Assembly: GCF_025567625.1 (NCBI RefSeq)
Contig: NZ_JAOQJC010000047.1
Location: 1-60,326 of the forward strand
Direction of reading: 5' to 3'
DNA: 60,326 nucleotides
DNA from: Paenibacillus sp. J5C2022
GTDB lineage: Bacteria; Bacillota; Bacilli; Paenibacillales; Paenibacillaceae
A program made the position numbers and the translations under genes. Shown piece after piece: positions 16,091 to 25,388 of the stretch (position 1 is its first letter; every line of letters starts with the position of its first letter). The notes under the pieces are model-generated. The model worked only from the letters and a program-made list of their open reading frames with translations, had not been told where the DNA came from and did not search any database.

Positions 16091-17113
16091 TCAATTATGC
16101 AGACCGTTGTACAACGCATTCAGCAACGTGCCGGATGTGTCGCAGCCGTATTCCCAGAACATGGCGCCCGCCAATCCCTGTTCCTTCACGTACCTGCTCT
16201 TGCAAGCCAGAGACTGCTCGTCGTCATACGTAATGAAGGTGTTCCCATTGAAGAGATACGGTGCTTGAGCTTCATCGTCCCAATGACGAGTGTAACCGTT
16301 CTTGCCGATATATTCGCTAGCCAACTGGCTGTATGAAGGGCCCCCGCCACCGAAGGACGCCGTCATTTGATGCAAGCCGTTATTATTGTCGGGAACATCC
16401 TTCCATACGCGGGAATAGAACGCGCAGCCGATGACGATCTTCTCCTTGGGTACACCGGCCTCCCTGAACAGCTTCACCGATGCATCCACACTGATACGGA
16501 ACAAATCCCCTGTCGAGGCAAATAAATTCGTGTGATGGCCCGTAAGCGTCTGGAAGCCGCCCCGCATATCGTACGTCATCAGCATCACGAAGTCCAAGTG
16601 CTGAATAACCTTCTCCATCTCGGTGCCGTCAATATAATATTGATCCGCTCCCGCCGCGATAGTCAGAGAATAATGTCTGTCGTCCTTGCCGCCTTGCTTA
16701 TCCAGCACCCGGCGCATCTCCGCCAGCAAAGCCGTGAAATTCCCCTTGTCCTCGGGACTTGCGCCGATGCCGGCAACAGCATAGCATGGATATTCCCAAT
16801 CCAGATCAATGCCGTCCAGGTCATACCGCTTCAACGCCGCAACGGCCGATTGCGCCAGTTGCTCACGCCCTTCCTTCGTCGCAGCCGCTTCCGAGAATCC
16901 CCCGGCGCTCCATCCGCCAATCGACAGCAGAATCTGCAATTCCGGATTATACTTGCGCAGCTTGGCCAGCCGATCTATATGTTCCAGATGATCCGTCACA
17001 ATAATGCCTTCCTTCACATGGCCAAACGCGATATTGAGATGCGTCAGTTTCTTTGCGGCGTCCTCCGTAACGGCCGGCAGATGGCGATGACTCGCATATC
17101 CCGCTATAATCAT
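16091..17113 (-). CDS. GH18 family glycoside hydrolase (intracellular chitinase-like)
   Basis: 340 residues. The GH18 barrel shows the SIGG motif (ILLSIGGWSAGGFSE, about 61-75) and the catalytic DxxDxDxE motif DGIDLDWEYP with Glu107. LMTYDMRGGF supplies the conserved Met-Tyr-Asp, and GAMFWEYGCD the final strand. There is no signal peptide and no added binding module, so it probably acts inside the cell on imported chitin or N-glycan oligosaccharides. A GlcNAc-type PTS at 57955 is a possible partner. AGGAGGGAC precedes ATG 17113, and a cre-like word overlaps this leader. Confidence 0.92.
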   Translation of the reverse strand: MIIAGYASHRHLPAVTEDAAKKLTHLNIAFGHVKEGIIVTDHLEHIDRLAKLRKYNPELQILLSIGGWSAGGFSEAAATKEGREQLAQSAVAALKRYDLDGIDLDWEYPCYAVAGIGASPEDKGNFTALLAEMRRVLDKQGGKDDRHYSLTIAAGADQYYIDGTEMEKVIQHLDFVMLMTYDMRGGFQTLTGHHTNLFASTGDLFRISVDASVKLFREAGVPKEKIVIGCAFYSRVWKDVPDNNNGLHQMTASFGGGGPSYSQLASEYIGKNGYTRHWDDEAQAPYLFNGNTFITYDDEQSLACKSRYVKEQGLAGAMFWEYGCDTSGTLLNALYNGLHN

Positions 17114-17125
17114 TGGTAGTCCCTC

Positions 17126-17139
17126 CTAAAGCGTTTTCA
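17126..17139 (-). promoter_or_regulatory. Cre-like word in the GH18 leader
   Basis: TGAAAACGCTTTAG on the minus strand, 12 of 14 consensus matches, ending at the AGGAGG ribosome site. CcpA bound here would block elongation rather than initiation. Confidence 0.35.
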
Positions 17140-17319
17140 AATTTAGCTGCAGTTCCTATTCAAATACGCCATAATGATATAATAATTTCATGGAATCTTC
17201 AATAAAAATACGTTTACATCTAAAATACGCCTTCCCCTATTGCCAATAACATATATCTTTATTTAATATTAAGGTCATAATAACATTAATTAAATATACT
17301 AATTTGATCGAGGTGTAAT

Positions 17320-18348
17320 ATGAACATATCTGCTGTGGAAGTGCCGTTAATAGACGCCTACGAGCCTAAGAGCTATATTTGCCAACGGGCATCTTCTCCG
17401 CTTGCTCTCGACGGACGGCTGGACAAGCCATTTTGGAAAGAAGCGCCGTGGACAGAGCATTTTGTTGACATAGAAGGCGATCTGAAACCGCTTCCTTCTA
17501 AACGGACGAGAGTGAAGATGCTATGGGATGACGATTATTTCTATTTTGGAGCCGAACTGGAAGAAGATGAGATTTGGGCGACTTTAGAAGAAAGAGATGC
17601 CGTTATATTTCACGACAACGACTTTGAAATTTTCATTGACCCGGATGGAGATACCCATCAGTATTACGAATTCGAGATTAACGCGCTTAATACGGTATGG
17701 GATCTGATGCTGGTGAAGCCTTACCGGGACGGCGGCCCACCTGTCAACGGCTGGGATATTAAGGGATTGCGCACAGCCGTTCATATCGACGGCGAGTTGA
17801 ACAACCCGCAAGCGGATAACCGTTCCTGGTCAGTAGAAGTCGCAATGCCGTGGAACGCATTGAAGGAATGCGCACCGGAAGGAAGGCCGCCCATGCCGGG
17901 CGAATATTGGCGCGTGAACTTCTCCCGCGTGCAATGGCAGGTAGATACGAAGGAAGGGGTCTACCGGAAGCGGATTAATCCGCAGACGAAGAAGCCATAT
18001 CCGGAAGACAACTGGGTATGGTCGCCGATGGGACTCGTTAATATGCATTATCCCGAGCTATGGGGTTATGTCGTCTTCGCCGACGATAGCGGCCAGCCAT
18101 CCCGCTTCCAGCTTCCGCAAGACGAAGGCGTGAAGTGGCAGCTGCGCCAAGTATACTATTGGCAGCGCAATTATTACGCCGAGCATGGACGGTACTGTAC
18201 AAGCTTTCAGCAGCTGGCGGAAGATGAAGTCTGGCCTGTTCTTCCGGCTATCGCATGTACCGGCAAGTTATTTCAAGCTTCGTTGCCATCATCTGACGGA
18301 ACCGCAAGCTATTACATTCGAGAAGACGGAAAGCTATGGAGGGAATAA
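17320..18348 (+). CDS. CBM9-like carbohydrate-binding protein
   Basis: 342 residues without a signal peptide. Residues about 20-245 have the pattern of family 9-like carbohydrate-binding domains (DOMON-type beta sandwich): LALDGRLDKPFWKEAPWTEHF, then RVKMLWDDDYFYFGAELEE, EIFIDPDGDTHQYYEFEINALNTVWDL, and SWSVEVAMPWNAL. Many homologues in xylan- and glycan-degrading Bacillota are stand-alone and intracellular, of unproven role. The C-terminal 90 residues (VKWQLRQVYYWQRNYYAEHG) are predicted helical. GAGGTG precedes ATG 17320. The next gene starts 2 bases after the stop codon, so the two products likely work together. Confidence 0.82.
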   Translation: MNISAVEVPLIDAYEPKSYICQRASSPLALDGRLDKPFWKEAPWTEHFVDIEGDLKPLPSKRTRVKMLWDDDYFYFGAELEEDEIWATLEERDAVIFHDNDFEIFIDPDGDTHQYYEFEINALNTVWDLMLVKPYRDGGPPVNGWDIKGLRTAVHIDGELNNPQADNRSWSVEVAMPWNALKECAPEGRPPMPGEYWRVNFSRVQWQVDTKEGVYRKRINPQTKKPYPEDNWVWSPMGLVNMHYPELWGYVVFADDSGQPSRFQLPQDEGVKWQLRQVYYWQRNYYAEHGRYCTSFQQLAEDEVWPVLPAIACTGKLFQASLPSSDGTASYYIREDGKLWRE

Positions 18349-18350
18349 AT

Positions 18351-20972
18351 ATGTTGAAATCACACAGGAATCCTTTCTCGCTGCATGAAGAGACTTTGAA
18401 AGAGATCGAAATCAAATTCGCGCTAAAAAAAGAGCTGGCCGCTGGCCGAAACGGCGAGTTATTCGACGTGTTCGACGACAGCCTGACCGAAGAGGAAGCC
18501 GTCGCTCTGAAATTTCTATATGCTTATATGCCGCTTAGCGATCTGGCCAACTATGAAGGCGCCTTATTCCTCCGGCATGTGCGCGCTACGCTGCGCATTC
18601 GGCAGCAGACGGCTTGGGGAATGCAAATTCCCGATTCCGTATTCCTCTACTTTGTACTGCCGTACCGAGTGAACAATGAAAATATCGAAGATATTCGCGA
18701 GATGCTGTTCGAAGAGCTGTATCCGCGCGTAAAAGGGCTTTCGATGACAGAGGCCGTATTGGAGACGAACCATTGGTGCCATGAGAAGGCCAACTATGCG
18801 GGCAATGACATGCGCACCGCATCTCCGCTGACGCTTATTCGCACCGCGCTTGGCCGCTGCGGAGAGCAATCGACGCTTGCCGTGGCGGCATTGCGCAGCA
18901 TCGGCATTCCCGCCAGGCAAGTGTATACGCCGCGATGGGCGCATTGCGACTCCAATCACGCGTGGGTGGAAGCTTGGACTGACGGCAAGTGGCATTTTCT
19001 CGGCGCCTGCGAGCCGGAACCGGTTCTGGACCAAGGATGGTTCCGCAAGCCCGCCCGGCGCGCCATGCTCGTTCACACGCGCGTACCTTCCCGTTATGCG
19101 GGAGAGGAGAAGGTTACCTTCTCCAGAAGCTGGCTGTCCGAATTGAATTTGCTTGACCACTACGCGCCGAACCGCACCATTGCCGTACAAGTGCAAGACG
19201 AGGAAGGCAAGCCGGTGCAAGCGAAGGTCGATTTCCAACTGTACAATTTCGCCGAGCTGTCAACGATCGTTACTCTTGATACGAATGAGCAGGGTGAGGC
19301 AACGATCGACCTTGGCATGGGCGACGTGTGGATTCACGCCTATAACCCGGAAGGACACGGCTACGCCAAGCTGAATGCTGCGCTTGAAGCGCAAGCCGTT
19401 ATTCCACTGTCTCCAGGAGAATCAGCAAGCGTATTGGACTTTGCGATGACGCCTCCGGCAGAGCTGCCGGACTTCCGGGATGACATTAGTCCCGAATTAA
19501 TAGAGGCGAATCAGAAGCGCGTTCAGGAAGGCGCACGCATTCGCTCGAGCTATGAGGCTACTTTCCTTCAGGAGCAGCAAGCTGCCGAGCTCGCTTCTCA
19601 GCTCGGGTTGCCGGCTTCGGCCGTATGGGAGGTGCTTCGCAAGGCGCGCGGCAATAGCCATGAGATCGCCCGCTTCCTGTCGGAGCGGACACCGTCACAT
19701 GGCATGTGGCCGCTCAAGCTGCTGGAGAGCCTTAGGGACAAGGACCTGACGGATACGTTCATCCCTGTGCTGGACGATCATCTGCTGCACGCCCTGCCGT
19801 TGAAGGAGCAGTTCGATGAGCAAGCATTCACGGAATATGTGATGTGTCCGCGCCTTCACTTCGAGATGCTGGAGCCTTACCGTTCCTTCTTCCGTTCCGA
19901 GCTGCCGGCCGAGCGGCAGGCAGCTTGTCGGGCCAGGCCTCAGCAGCTTGCAGAGTGGATTGACAGCTGGTTCGAGGTGGTGGAAGAATACAACTTCTAC
20001 AAAGGCATGGCAACGCCGAGAGGCAGCTACTTGCTGAAGAAGGGAGACACGCTGTCCAGAGACATCATGTTCGCCGCTATCGCGCGCAGCATCGGTATCG
20101 CCGCAAGACTGGAGCCAGGCGACCAGCGGCCGCAATATTGGCACGGCGGCGCCTGGATCGACGCCTTCTTCCATGGAAGCAGCTTGGCGGCCTCATCTCA
20201 AGCACAGCCTGCTAGCGGCAGTACAGGAAGCATTCAATTGCGCCAGGCTCCCGATTCCGATGAGCAAGCGAAATATTACCACAACTTTACGCTCGCAAGG
20301 CTGATAGAAGGCAGATATGTTACGCTTAGCTATGCGTTTGGAAGTACGGACATGCTTGAACAGCCGCTTGAAGCATTGGTCGGACAGTATCGGCTGACGA
20401 CGGGAACGCGCCAATCTGACGGCACGGCGCTTGTACGCATGCATCACTTCACCGTGGAAGCGGGGCAGACGGCTGAGATTGCCGTACTGTTCAGCAAGGC
20501 GGAGGCCGATATCCCGGTTATCGCTTCCATGCCGTCCGGCATGATACTGGAACGATTCAATGGATCGGCGGCGCAACTGGAGGAAGCTGTGAAGCAAGGC
20601 GGAGCGGTGCTGGCCTGGATCGAGCCCGACCGTGAGCCCTCCAAGCACTTGCTGCGAGAGCTTCGCGAGCTGAGCGGGGAGCTGAACAAGCTGCCGGCGC
20701 CTATCTATCTGCTTGTCGGGGAGGAGAAGCGGGCGGAGGGTATCGCCTTGCCAAGCCTGACCGAACTGCCGGTTGCCGCTTGCTTCTGCAAGGACGACGG
20801 AGCTTACTCGCAGTTGGACGCTTTGACCCGTGTGTTGCCGGAGGATGCGGCAGTCGACAGAAGCTTCCCGATCGTCGCCGTTCTCGATGCGGCAATGGAT
20901 ATCCGGTACATCTCGTCTGGCTACAAGCTGGGCATCGGCAAGGAAGTATTGAAGACGCTGAAGCATATATAA
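18351..20972 (+). CDS. Large transglutaminase-like protein with added domains
   Basis: 873 residues, no signal peptide. A transglutaminase-like core spans about residues 100-230: Cys170 in LGRCGEQSTLAVAALRSIGIPARQV, His203 in SNHAWVEAW, then an acidic residue in LGACEPEP. A beta-sandwich follows (RTIAVQVQDEEGKPVQAKVDF, about 280-370). A second segment (about 555-610, RGSYLLKKGDTLSRDIMFAAIARSIGIAARLEP) repeats the spacing of the core but lacks the cysteine. The end (about 720-873) resembles a thioredoxin-like fold without a CxxC pair. Cys-His-acid enzymes of this fold cleave or cross-link peptides or amidated glycans; which it does is unknown. GGAGGG precedes ATG 18351, and it is coupled to the CBM9-like gene. 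Confidence 0.8.
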   Translation: MLKSHRNPFSLHEETLKEIEIKFALKKELAAGRNGELFDVFDDSLTEEEAVALKFLYAYMPLSDLANYEGALFLRHVRATLRIRQQTAWGMQIPDSVFLYFVLPYRVNNENIEDIREMLFEELYPRVKGLSMTEAVLETNHWCHEKANYAGNDMRTASPLTLIRTALGRCGEQSTLAVAALRSIGIPARQVYTPRWAHCDSNHAWVEAWTDGKWHFLGACEPEPVLDQGWFRKPARRAMLVHTRVPSRYAGEEKVTFSRSWLSELNLLDHYAPNRTIAVQVQDEEGKPVQAKVDFQLYNFAELSTIVTLDTNEQGEATIDLGMGDVWIHAYNPEGHGYAKLNAALEAQAVIPLSPGESASVLDFAMTPPAELPDFRDDISPELIEANQKRVQEGARIRSSYEATFLQEQQAAELASQLGLPASAVWEVLRKARGNSHEIARFLSERTPSHGMWPLKLLESLRDKDLTDTFIPVLDDHLLHALPLKEQFDEQAFTEYVMCPRLHFEMLEPYRSFFRSELPAERQAACRARPQQLAEWIDSWFEVVEEYNFYKGMATPRGSYLLKKGDTLSRDIMFAAIARSIGIAARLEPGDQRPQYWHGGAWIDAFFHGSSLAASSQAQPASGSTGSIQLRQAPDSDEQAKYYHNFTLARLIEGRYVTLSYAFGSTDMLEQPLEALVGQYRLTTGTRQSDGTALVRMHHFTVEAGQTAEIAVLFSKAEADIPVIASMPSGMILERFNGSAAQLEEAVKQGGAVLAWIEPDREPSKHLLRELRELSGELNKLPAPIYLLVGEEKRAEGIALPSLTELPVAACFCKDDGAYSQLDALTRVLPEDAAVDRSFPIVAVLDAAMDIRYISSGYKLGIGKEVLKTLKHI

Positions 20973-21039
20973 TACCACCGTCAATAGGATCAATCTTCAG
21001 ATGCTGGTCAAGGCATTGCGCTGCTTGACAGGCACACAA

Positions 21040-21079
21040 AAGGCCGGGCAAGAATGGTATCCCCCTCTTGCTCGGCCTT
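21040..21079. terminator. Terminator between convergent genes
   Basis: 13-bp stem AAGGCCGGGCAAG/CTTGCTCGGCCTT (one mismatch). It lies between the transglutaminase-like gene and the alpha-mannosidase, with TTTT on the minus-strand side, so it probably serves the mannosidase best. Confidence 0.65.
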
Positions 21080-21091
21080 GTTGCCGCGGCA

Positions 21092-21173
21092 GCTGCCGCA
21101 TCGCACTTCCTGCTGCCAGCGGAATCTCTATTGCTGCTGCATCGCACTTCCAGCTGCCAGCGTAACCTCTATT
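21092..21173. repeat. Two 41-bp direct repeats reaching into the mannosidase 3' end
   Basis: Copies 21092-21132 and 21133-21173 share GCATCGCACTTCC and CTGCCAGCG with a few substitutions. The second copy covers the stop codon of the mannosidase gene (21169-21171). Confidence 0.75.
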
Positions 21174-24100
21174 GCTTCAAATGTACAAGGAATGTCTTAA
21201 TCTCATACGGTTTCAAGTGGAACGATAGCCGCTCGTCCGCAACAATGGTGCCAAGCGGACGCTCCATCAAGTCGCACTCCTGCCAGCTTGCAACCGGAAG
21301 TCCGCTCGTCATCTCGACCGTGCCGCGCGCACCCCCGTATTCATGCAGCCGCACGACCAGGCAATTGTCATCCTCGGCTTTCTTGACCGCATCGACCATC
21401 ACGTGGCCGCCGTTCAGCTCCAGCATGGAGAACAACTGTTCAGCCGGGGCTCCCTTGCTGCACGCAAGCGGATTGTTAAGCGCCCATGCTTCGCGAACCG
21501 TATTGCCCTCCAGCCAGTCTCCGGCATGCGGCAGCAGCGAGTACGTAAAGCTGTGATGCCCGCGATCGGCATCCGGGTCAGGATGTGTCGCGGACTTGAT
21601 CAGCGACAGTCTGATCGTGTCGTCCTTAATGTCGTAGCCATACTTGCAATCATTCATCAGGCTGACACCGTACCCTCTCTCCGACAAGTCGGCCCACTGC
21701 TGCCCCACCGTCTCGAAGCGGGCGTAATCCCAGCTTGTATTCCAGTGAGTAGGCCGCTTCACATTGCCGAACTGCACGTCATAGGTCGCTTCCGTCGCCC
21801 TGACGGATACCGGGAATGCCGCCTTCAGCAACTGTTGCGGCTCCTGCCAATCCGCTTCCGTCCTGAAGTCAATACGGCGTCCTTCCGCATAGAGGATCAT
21901 CTCCTGCCGGATAACGGAATCCATATACCGCCATTGGAATCGCACGACAGCCTGCAGCGGTCCGATCTCCACCGCTTCGCATAGTTCCAGCTCGACAACC
22001 TCGCGGCATTTCTCCTGATAGAACAGATCGATATCCCATGCTTCATGGGCAAGCGGCTTATCTTCGAATACTTGCAGCACATTGCCTCGCATGCCGTCCG
22101 CCAGCACCTCGCGGCCGGCCGTTTTGTCCCAGATGGAGATCAGCTGGCCTTGCTCGTTCCAGCGAATCTCATAGTGCGGCGTATCGATGCCTTGTTCCTT
22201 CATCACGAACGGCGCATTGCGACCTGCTTGTTGCCCGCTGTCTTCCGCACTGAAGGCAATCGTCGACCAGCCCATGGACGGAATATTCGATACGAATACA
22301 TGCCACTTGTCGCCGGTACGCTGCGACGGAATGACCGCGCCCTCCGCATCCTTCCACACTCCCGCTTCCTCGCTCCCTGCCGGAATGGACACCAGTTCAC
22401 TGCGTACCCAGTTCGCACTATTGAAGACCGTAACCCGGCCATCGTCGCTGCCGTTATGCTTCATGCCAGTTGCAGCGGCCGTCCAGGCGGCCTGGGCCAC
22501 CCCTTCGGCCTCCGCATATTCCAGCCTGCTGTCCTCGTATACTTCCTTGATGGAGGAGCCGGGAATAATGTCATGGAACTGATTGCGCAGCACGATCTTC
22601 CAGCCTTCGTTCAGCTCCGCTTGCGGATACGCCTTCCAGCCGGCCGCCAATACGCTGTTCATGCTGGAAAGCCATTCCGTCTCGCGGTACAGCAGCTCCA
22701 GCTTGCGGTTCATCCGCTTATTGTAGGCTTGGCTCGTATAGGTTCCTCTATGATATTCCAGGTACAGCTCTCCGTCCCAAGTGTGCACATAACGATCTGT
22801 ATCCGACACCCGCTCCTGCAGCTTGCGGAAGTACTGGCCCGCCGTGCCCGTCTTCACTTGCGGAAGTCCTGGCATGTCATCGAGACGCCGGCGCATTTCA
22901 AGCATTTCCCTGTTCACCCCGCCGCCCCCGTCGCCATAGCCGTACGAGAGCAGCAACTCGCGGTTCACTTCCTTGTCGCGATATGCGTCCCAGATACCCT
23001 TCACCGTCTTCGGCGTTACGACGCCGTTATACGTATAGAACCAGGAGCCCGGCTGAGACCACGGCTCAGGCGTCGTAATGAAGTGTGTCAATATTTCCGT
23101 ACCGTCAATGCCGCGCCACTTGAATGTGTCATGAGGCATCCGGTTATATTGATTCCAGCTGATCTTCGTCGTCATGAACGTGTTAATGCCGGATTTCTTC
23201 AGGATCTGCGGCAGCGCCCAGCTATAGCCGAATACATCCGGCAGCCATAAGTAATCGCATTCCGTACCGAACTCATCGCGCAGGAATCGGGTTCCGAGCA
23301 AGATCTGCCTGACGAGCGATTCGCCGCTTGTCAGATTGCAATCCGCCTCCAGCCACATGCCGCCGGCAGCTTCCCAGCGCCCTTCTCCTACACGTTCTTT
23401 AATCTTTTCATAGATATCGGGATAATCACCTTTAATGTATTCGTACAGCTGGGGTTGCGTCTGCAGAAATACATATTCCGGATACTGCTCCATCAGACGC
23501 AGCACAGTGGAGAAAGAACGCGCGCACTTCTCCCGCGTATGCTTCAAGCGCCATAGCCACGCCACATCGATATGTGTATGACCAATGCAATGAACCGTAA
23601 CCGGATGATGCTTCCCGATCTTCTCCAGCTCCGCTTTCAACCGATCAATAGCTGCATAGACAGAAGCATAGAACACATCCGAACCGGGACGCGACCAGTC
23701 AATCAGACGAATCGCACCGTCCAGCGCGCCGAGCAGCATCGGGCGTTCCGTCGCATGTTCGCTCAGTTGCTTAATGGTTTCAAATGTCGCTTTGGACGTA
23801 TAGTAAAGATCATCGGCAGCCTCATCCAGCCAGCAAATCTCCGACAGATTAATCGTATGCGCCTGATCCCTGGGCACACCGCCGCCTTCCAAGCCCGACC
23901 ATAAGCGAATATCGAATGCAAGCTCGCTGCCGGCCGCATCTTCCGGTAGAAATACTTCCATATGATTGGAGTCCACTCCCTGATAAGGCTGTCCATTCAG
24001 GAAGAAGAGCGACTCGAAGCCGGAGTTGTTGCCTCCGCCCGTATCGCCGAAGTCGAACCGGCCCAGGATGCGCTTGCCTGACCATGCTTCCGGCACATCC

Positions 24101-24312
24101 GCTGTCGATCTTAACCATAGATATAGATCCCGGCCAATCCAGCGCTCTCCCTTCCGCATGACGGACCATTCACCTCCGGCCGGCGGGTATGCGGCAATCT
24201 CTCCGCTTAAGTCAACCTGGCTGTCCCATGCCGGAATCTGTATCGCATCCCGGTATCGATAAGCCGACAATTCGCGTATTCGAGCTTCAAGCTTTGATTC
24301 TGTCAGAAACAT
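21169..24312 (-). CDS. Alpha-mannosidase, GH38
   Basis: 1047 residues from ATG 24312, which has AAGGAGGACAACG before it. GH38 features: the zinc-binding GHTHIDVAWLWRLKHTREK (about 245-263), the nucleophile Asp in YLWLPDVFGYSWALPQIL, and the HDIIPGSSIKEVYED segment with further zinc ligands. The C-terminal half is the beta-rich domain usual for the family. There is no signal peptide, so it is a cytoplasmic enzyme for imported mannosides or N-glycan fragments. The promoter region is taken up by a 600-bp palindrome array, so any promoter must lie in the 60 bp between array and gene or be carried by the array. Confidence 0.94.
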   Translation of the reverse strand: MFLTESKLEARIRELSAYRYRDAIQIPAWDSQVDLSGEIAAYPPAGGEWSVMRKGERWIGRDLYLWLRSTADVPEAWSGKRILGRFDFGDTGGGNNSGFESLFFLNGQPYQGVDSNHMEVFLPEDAAGSELAFDIRLWSGLEGGGVPRDQAHTINLSEICWLDEAADDLYYTSKATFETIKQLSEHATERPMLLGALDGAIRLIDWSRPGSDVFYASVYAAIDRLKAELEKIGKHHPVTVHCIGHTHIDVAWLWRLKHTREKCARSFSTVLRLMEQYPEYVFLQTQPQLYEYIKGDYPDIYEKIKERVGEGRWEAAGGMWLEADCNLTSGESLVRQILLGTRFLRDEFGTECDYLWLPDVFGYSWALPQILKKSGINTFMTTKISWNQYNRMPHDTFKWRGIDGTEILTHFITTPEPWSQPGSWFYTYNGVVTPKTVKGIWDAYRDKEVNRELLLSYGYGDGGGGVNREMLEMRRRLDDMPGLPQVKTGTAGQYFRKLQERVSDTDRYVHTWDGELYLEYHRGTYTSQAYNKRMNRKLELLYRETEWLSSMNSVLAAGWKAYPQAELNEGWKIVLRNQFHDIIPGSSIKEVYEDSRLEYAEAEGVAQAAWTAAATGMKHNGSDDGRVTVFNSANWVRSELVSIPAGSEEAGVWKDAEGAVIPSQRTGDKWHVFVSNIPSMGWSTIAFSAEDSGQQAGRNAPFVMKEQGIDTPHYEIRWNEQGQLISIWDKTAGREVLADGMRGNVLQVFEDKPLAHEAWDIDLFYQEKCREVVELELCEAVEIGPLQAVVRFQWRYMDSVIRQEMILYAEGRRIDFRTEADWQEPQQLLKAAFPVSVRATEATYDVQFGNVKRPTHWNTSWDYARFETVGQQWADLSERGYGVSLMNDCKYGYDIKDDTIRLSLIKSATHPDPDADRGHHSFTYSLLPHAGDWLEGNTVREAWALNNPLACSKGAPAEQLFSMLELNGGHVMVDAVKKAEDDNCLVVRLHEYGGARGTVEMTSGLPVASWQECDLMERPLGTIVADERLSFHLKPYEIKTFLVHLKQ

Positions 24313-24375
24313 CGTTGTCCTCCTTCGGCACCAATAGATTGATCCCAATTAATTTGCTATTAAAGCGGCGGTGTT

Positions 24376-24979
24376 CCAGCCTACTTTGTACGATAAATCA
24401 TACAAACGTTCCCACTCCACCAGCGATCCCAGCTTACTTTGTACGAAATTTCATACAAATGCCATGCTCCACCAGCGATTCCAGCCTACTTTGTACGAAA
24501 TTTCATACAAATGACACGCTCCACCAGCGATCCCAGCCTACTTTGTACGAAATTTCATACAAATGACACGCCCCACCAGCGATTCCAGCCTACTTTGTAC
24601 GAAATTTCATACAAATGACACGCTCCACCGGCGATTCCAGCCTACTTTGTACGAAATTTCATACAAATGACACGCCCCACCAGCGATTCCAGCCTACTTT
24701 GTACGAAATTTCATACAAATGACACGCCCCACCAGCGATCCCAGCCTACTTTGTACGAAATTTCATACAAATGACACGCTCCACCGGCGATCCCAGCCTA
24801 CTTTGTACGAAATTTCATACAAATGACACGTTCCACCGGCGATTCCAGCCTACTTTGTACGAAATTTCATACAAATGACACGCTCCACCAGCGATCCCAG
24901 CCTACTTTGTACGAAATTTCATACAAATGACATGCCCCACCAGCGATCTCAGCCTACTTTGTACGAAAACTCGTTACCG
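24376..24979. repeat. Palindrome array A2, 52-bp unit, eleven full cores
   Basis: 22-bp palindromic cores with outer arms TTTGTA and TACAAA begin at 24385, 24438 and then every 52 bp from 24490 to 24906, with a half core at 24958. Between cores the sequence is constant in this locus (TGACACGCTCCACCAGCGAT with small changes). The first core has a TAAA centre like array A1, while the others have an AATTT centre. A lone decayed unit is found again at 25234-25275. The array lies upstream of the mannosidase gene, in a 1.08-kb gene-free gap. Confidence 0.96.
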
Positions 24980-25009
24980 CTTAGATACATTTGGTACGAG
25001 GCACGCTTG

Positions 25010-25210
25010 GCGGAGCTATGTGACCAAAATGAGTGATAGCCCACACTTTCCTCTACTTTTCCGAGTCTATATGACCATTTTGAGCGATAGCTCCTACTTT
25101 TCGGCGGAATGAGGTACGCTTGGCGGGGCTATATGAACAAAATGAGCGATTGCGCACAATTTCCACTTCTTTTCCGAGCCCATGTGACCATTTTGAGCGA
25201 TAAGCCCCAC
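25010..25210. repeat. Repeat family C, first locus
   Basis: Four copies of a word like TGACCATTTTGAGCGATA at 25021, 25072, 25134 and 25185, with spacings 51, 62 and 51. The central AAAA and TTTT alternate between copies. The same word pair at 51-bp spacing occurs at 51579 and 51630. It follows array A2 directly. Confidence 0.85.
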
Positions 25211-25388
25211 CCTACTAGCTTTAGTACCTAAGTAGTTACGAAATTTCATACAAACGTCCCGCTTCACCAGCGATCCCTGAGCTCTACGCTTGCTTAGCGG
25301 GCCAATCAGCTAGGGATCGATTCACCAGCTGGCTTCCACGTCTGATTTGATATATGTTTTATGATCATATGTGAAAAATTATATCCTT

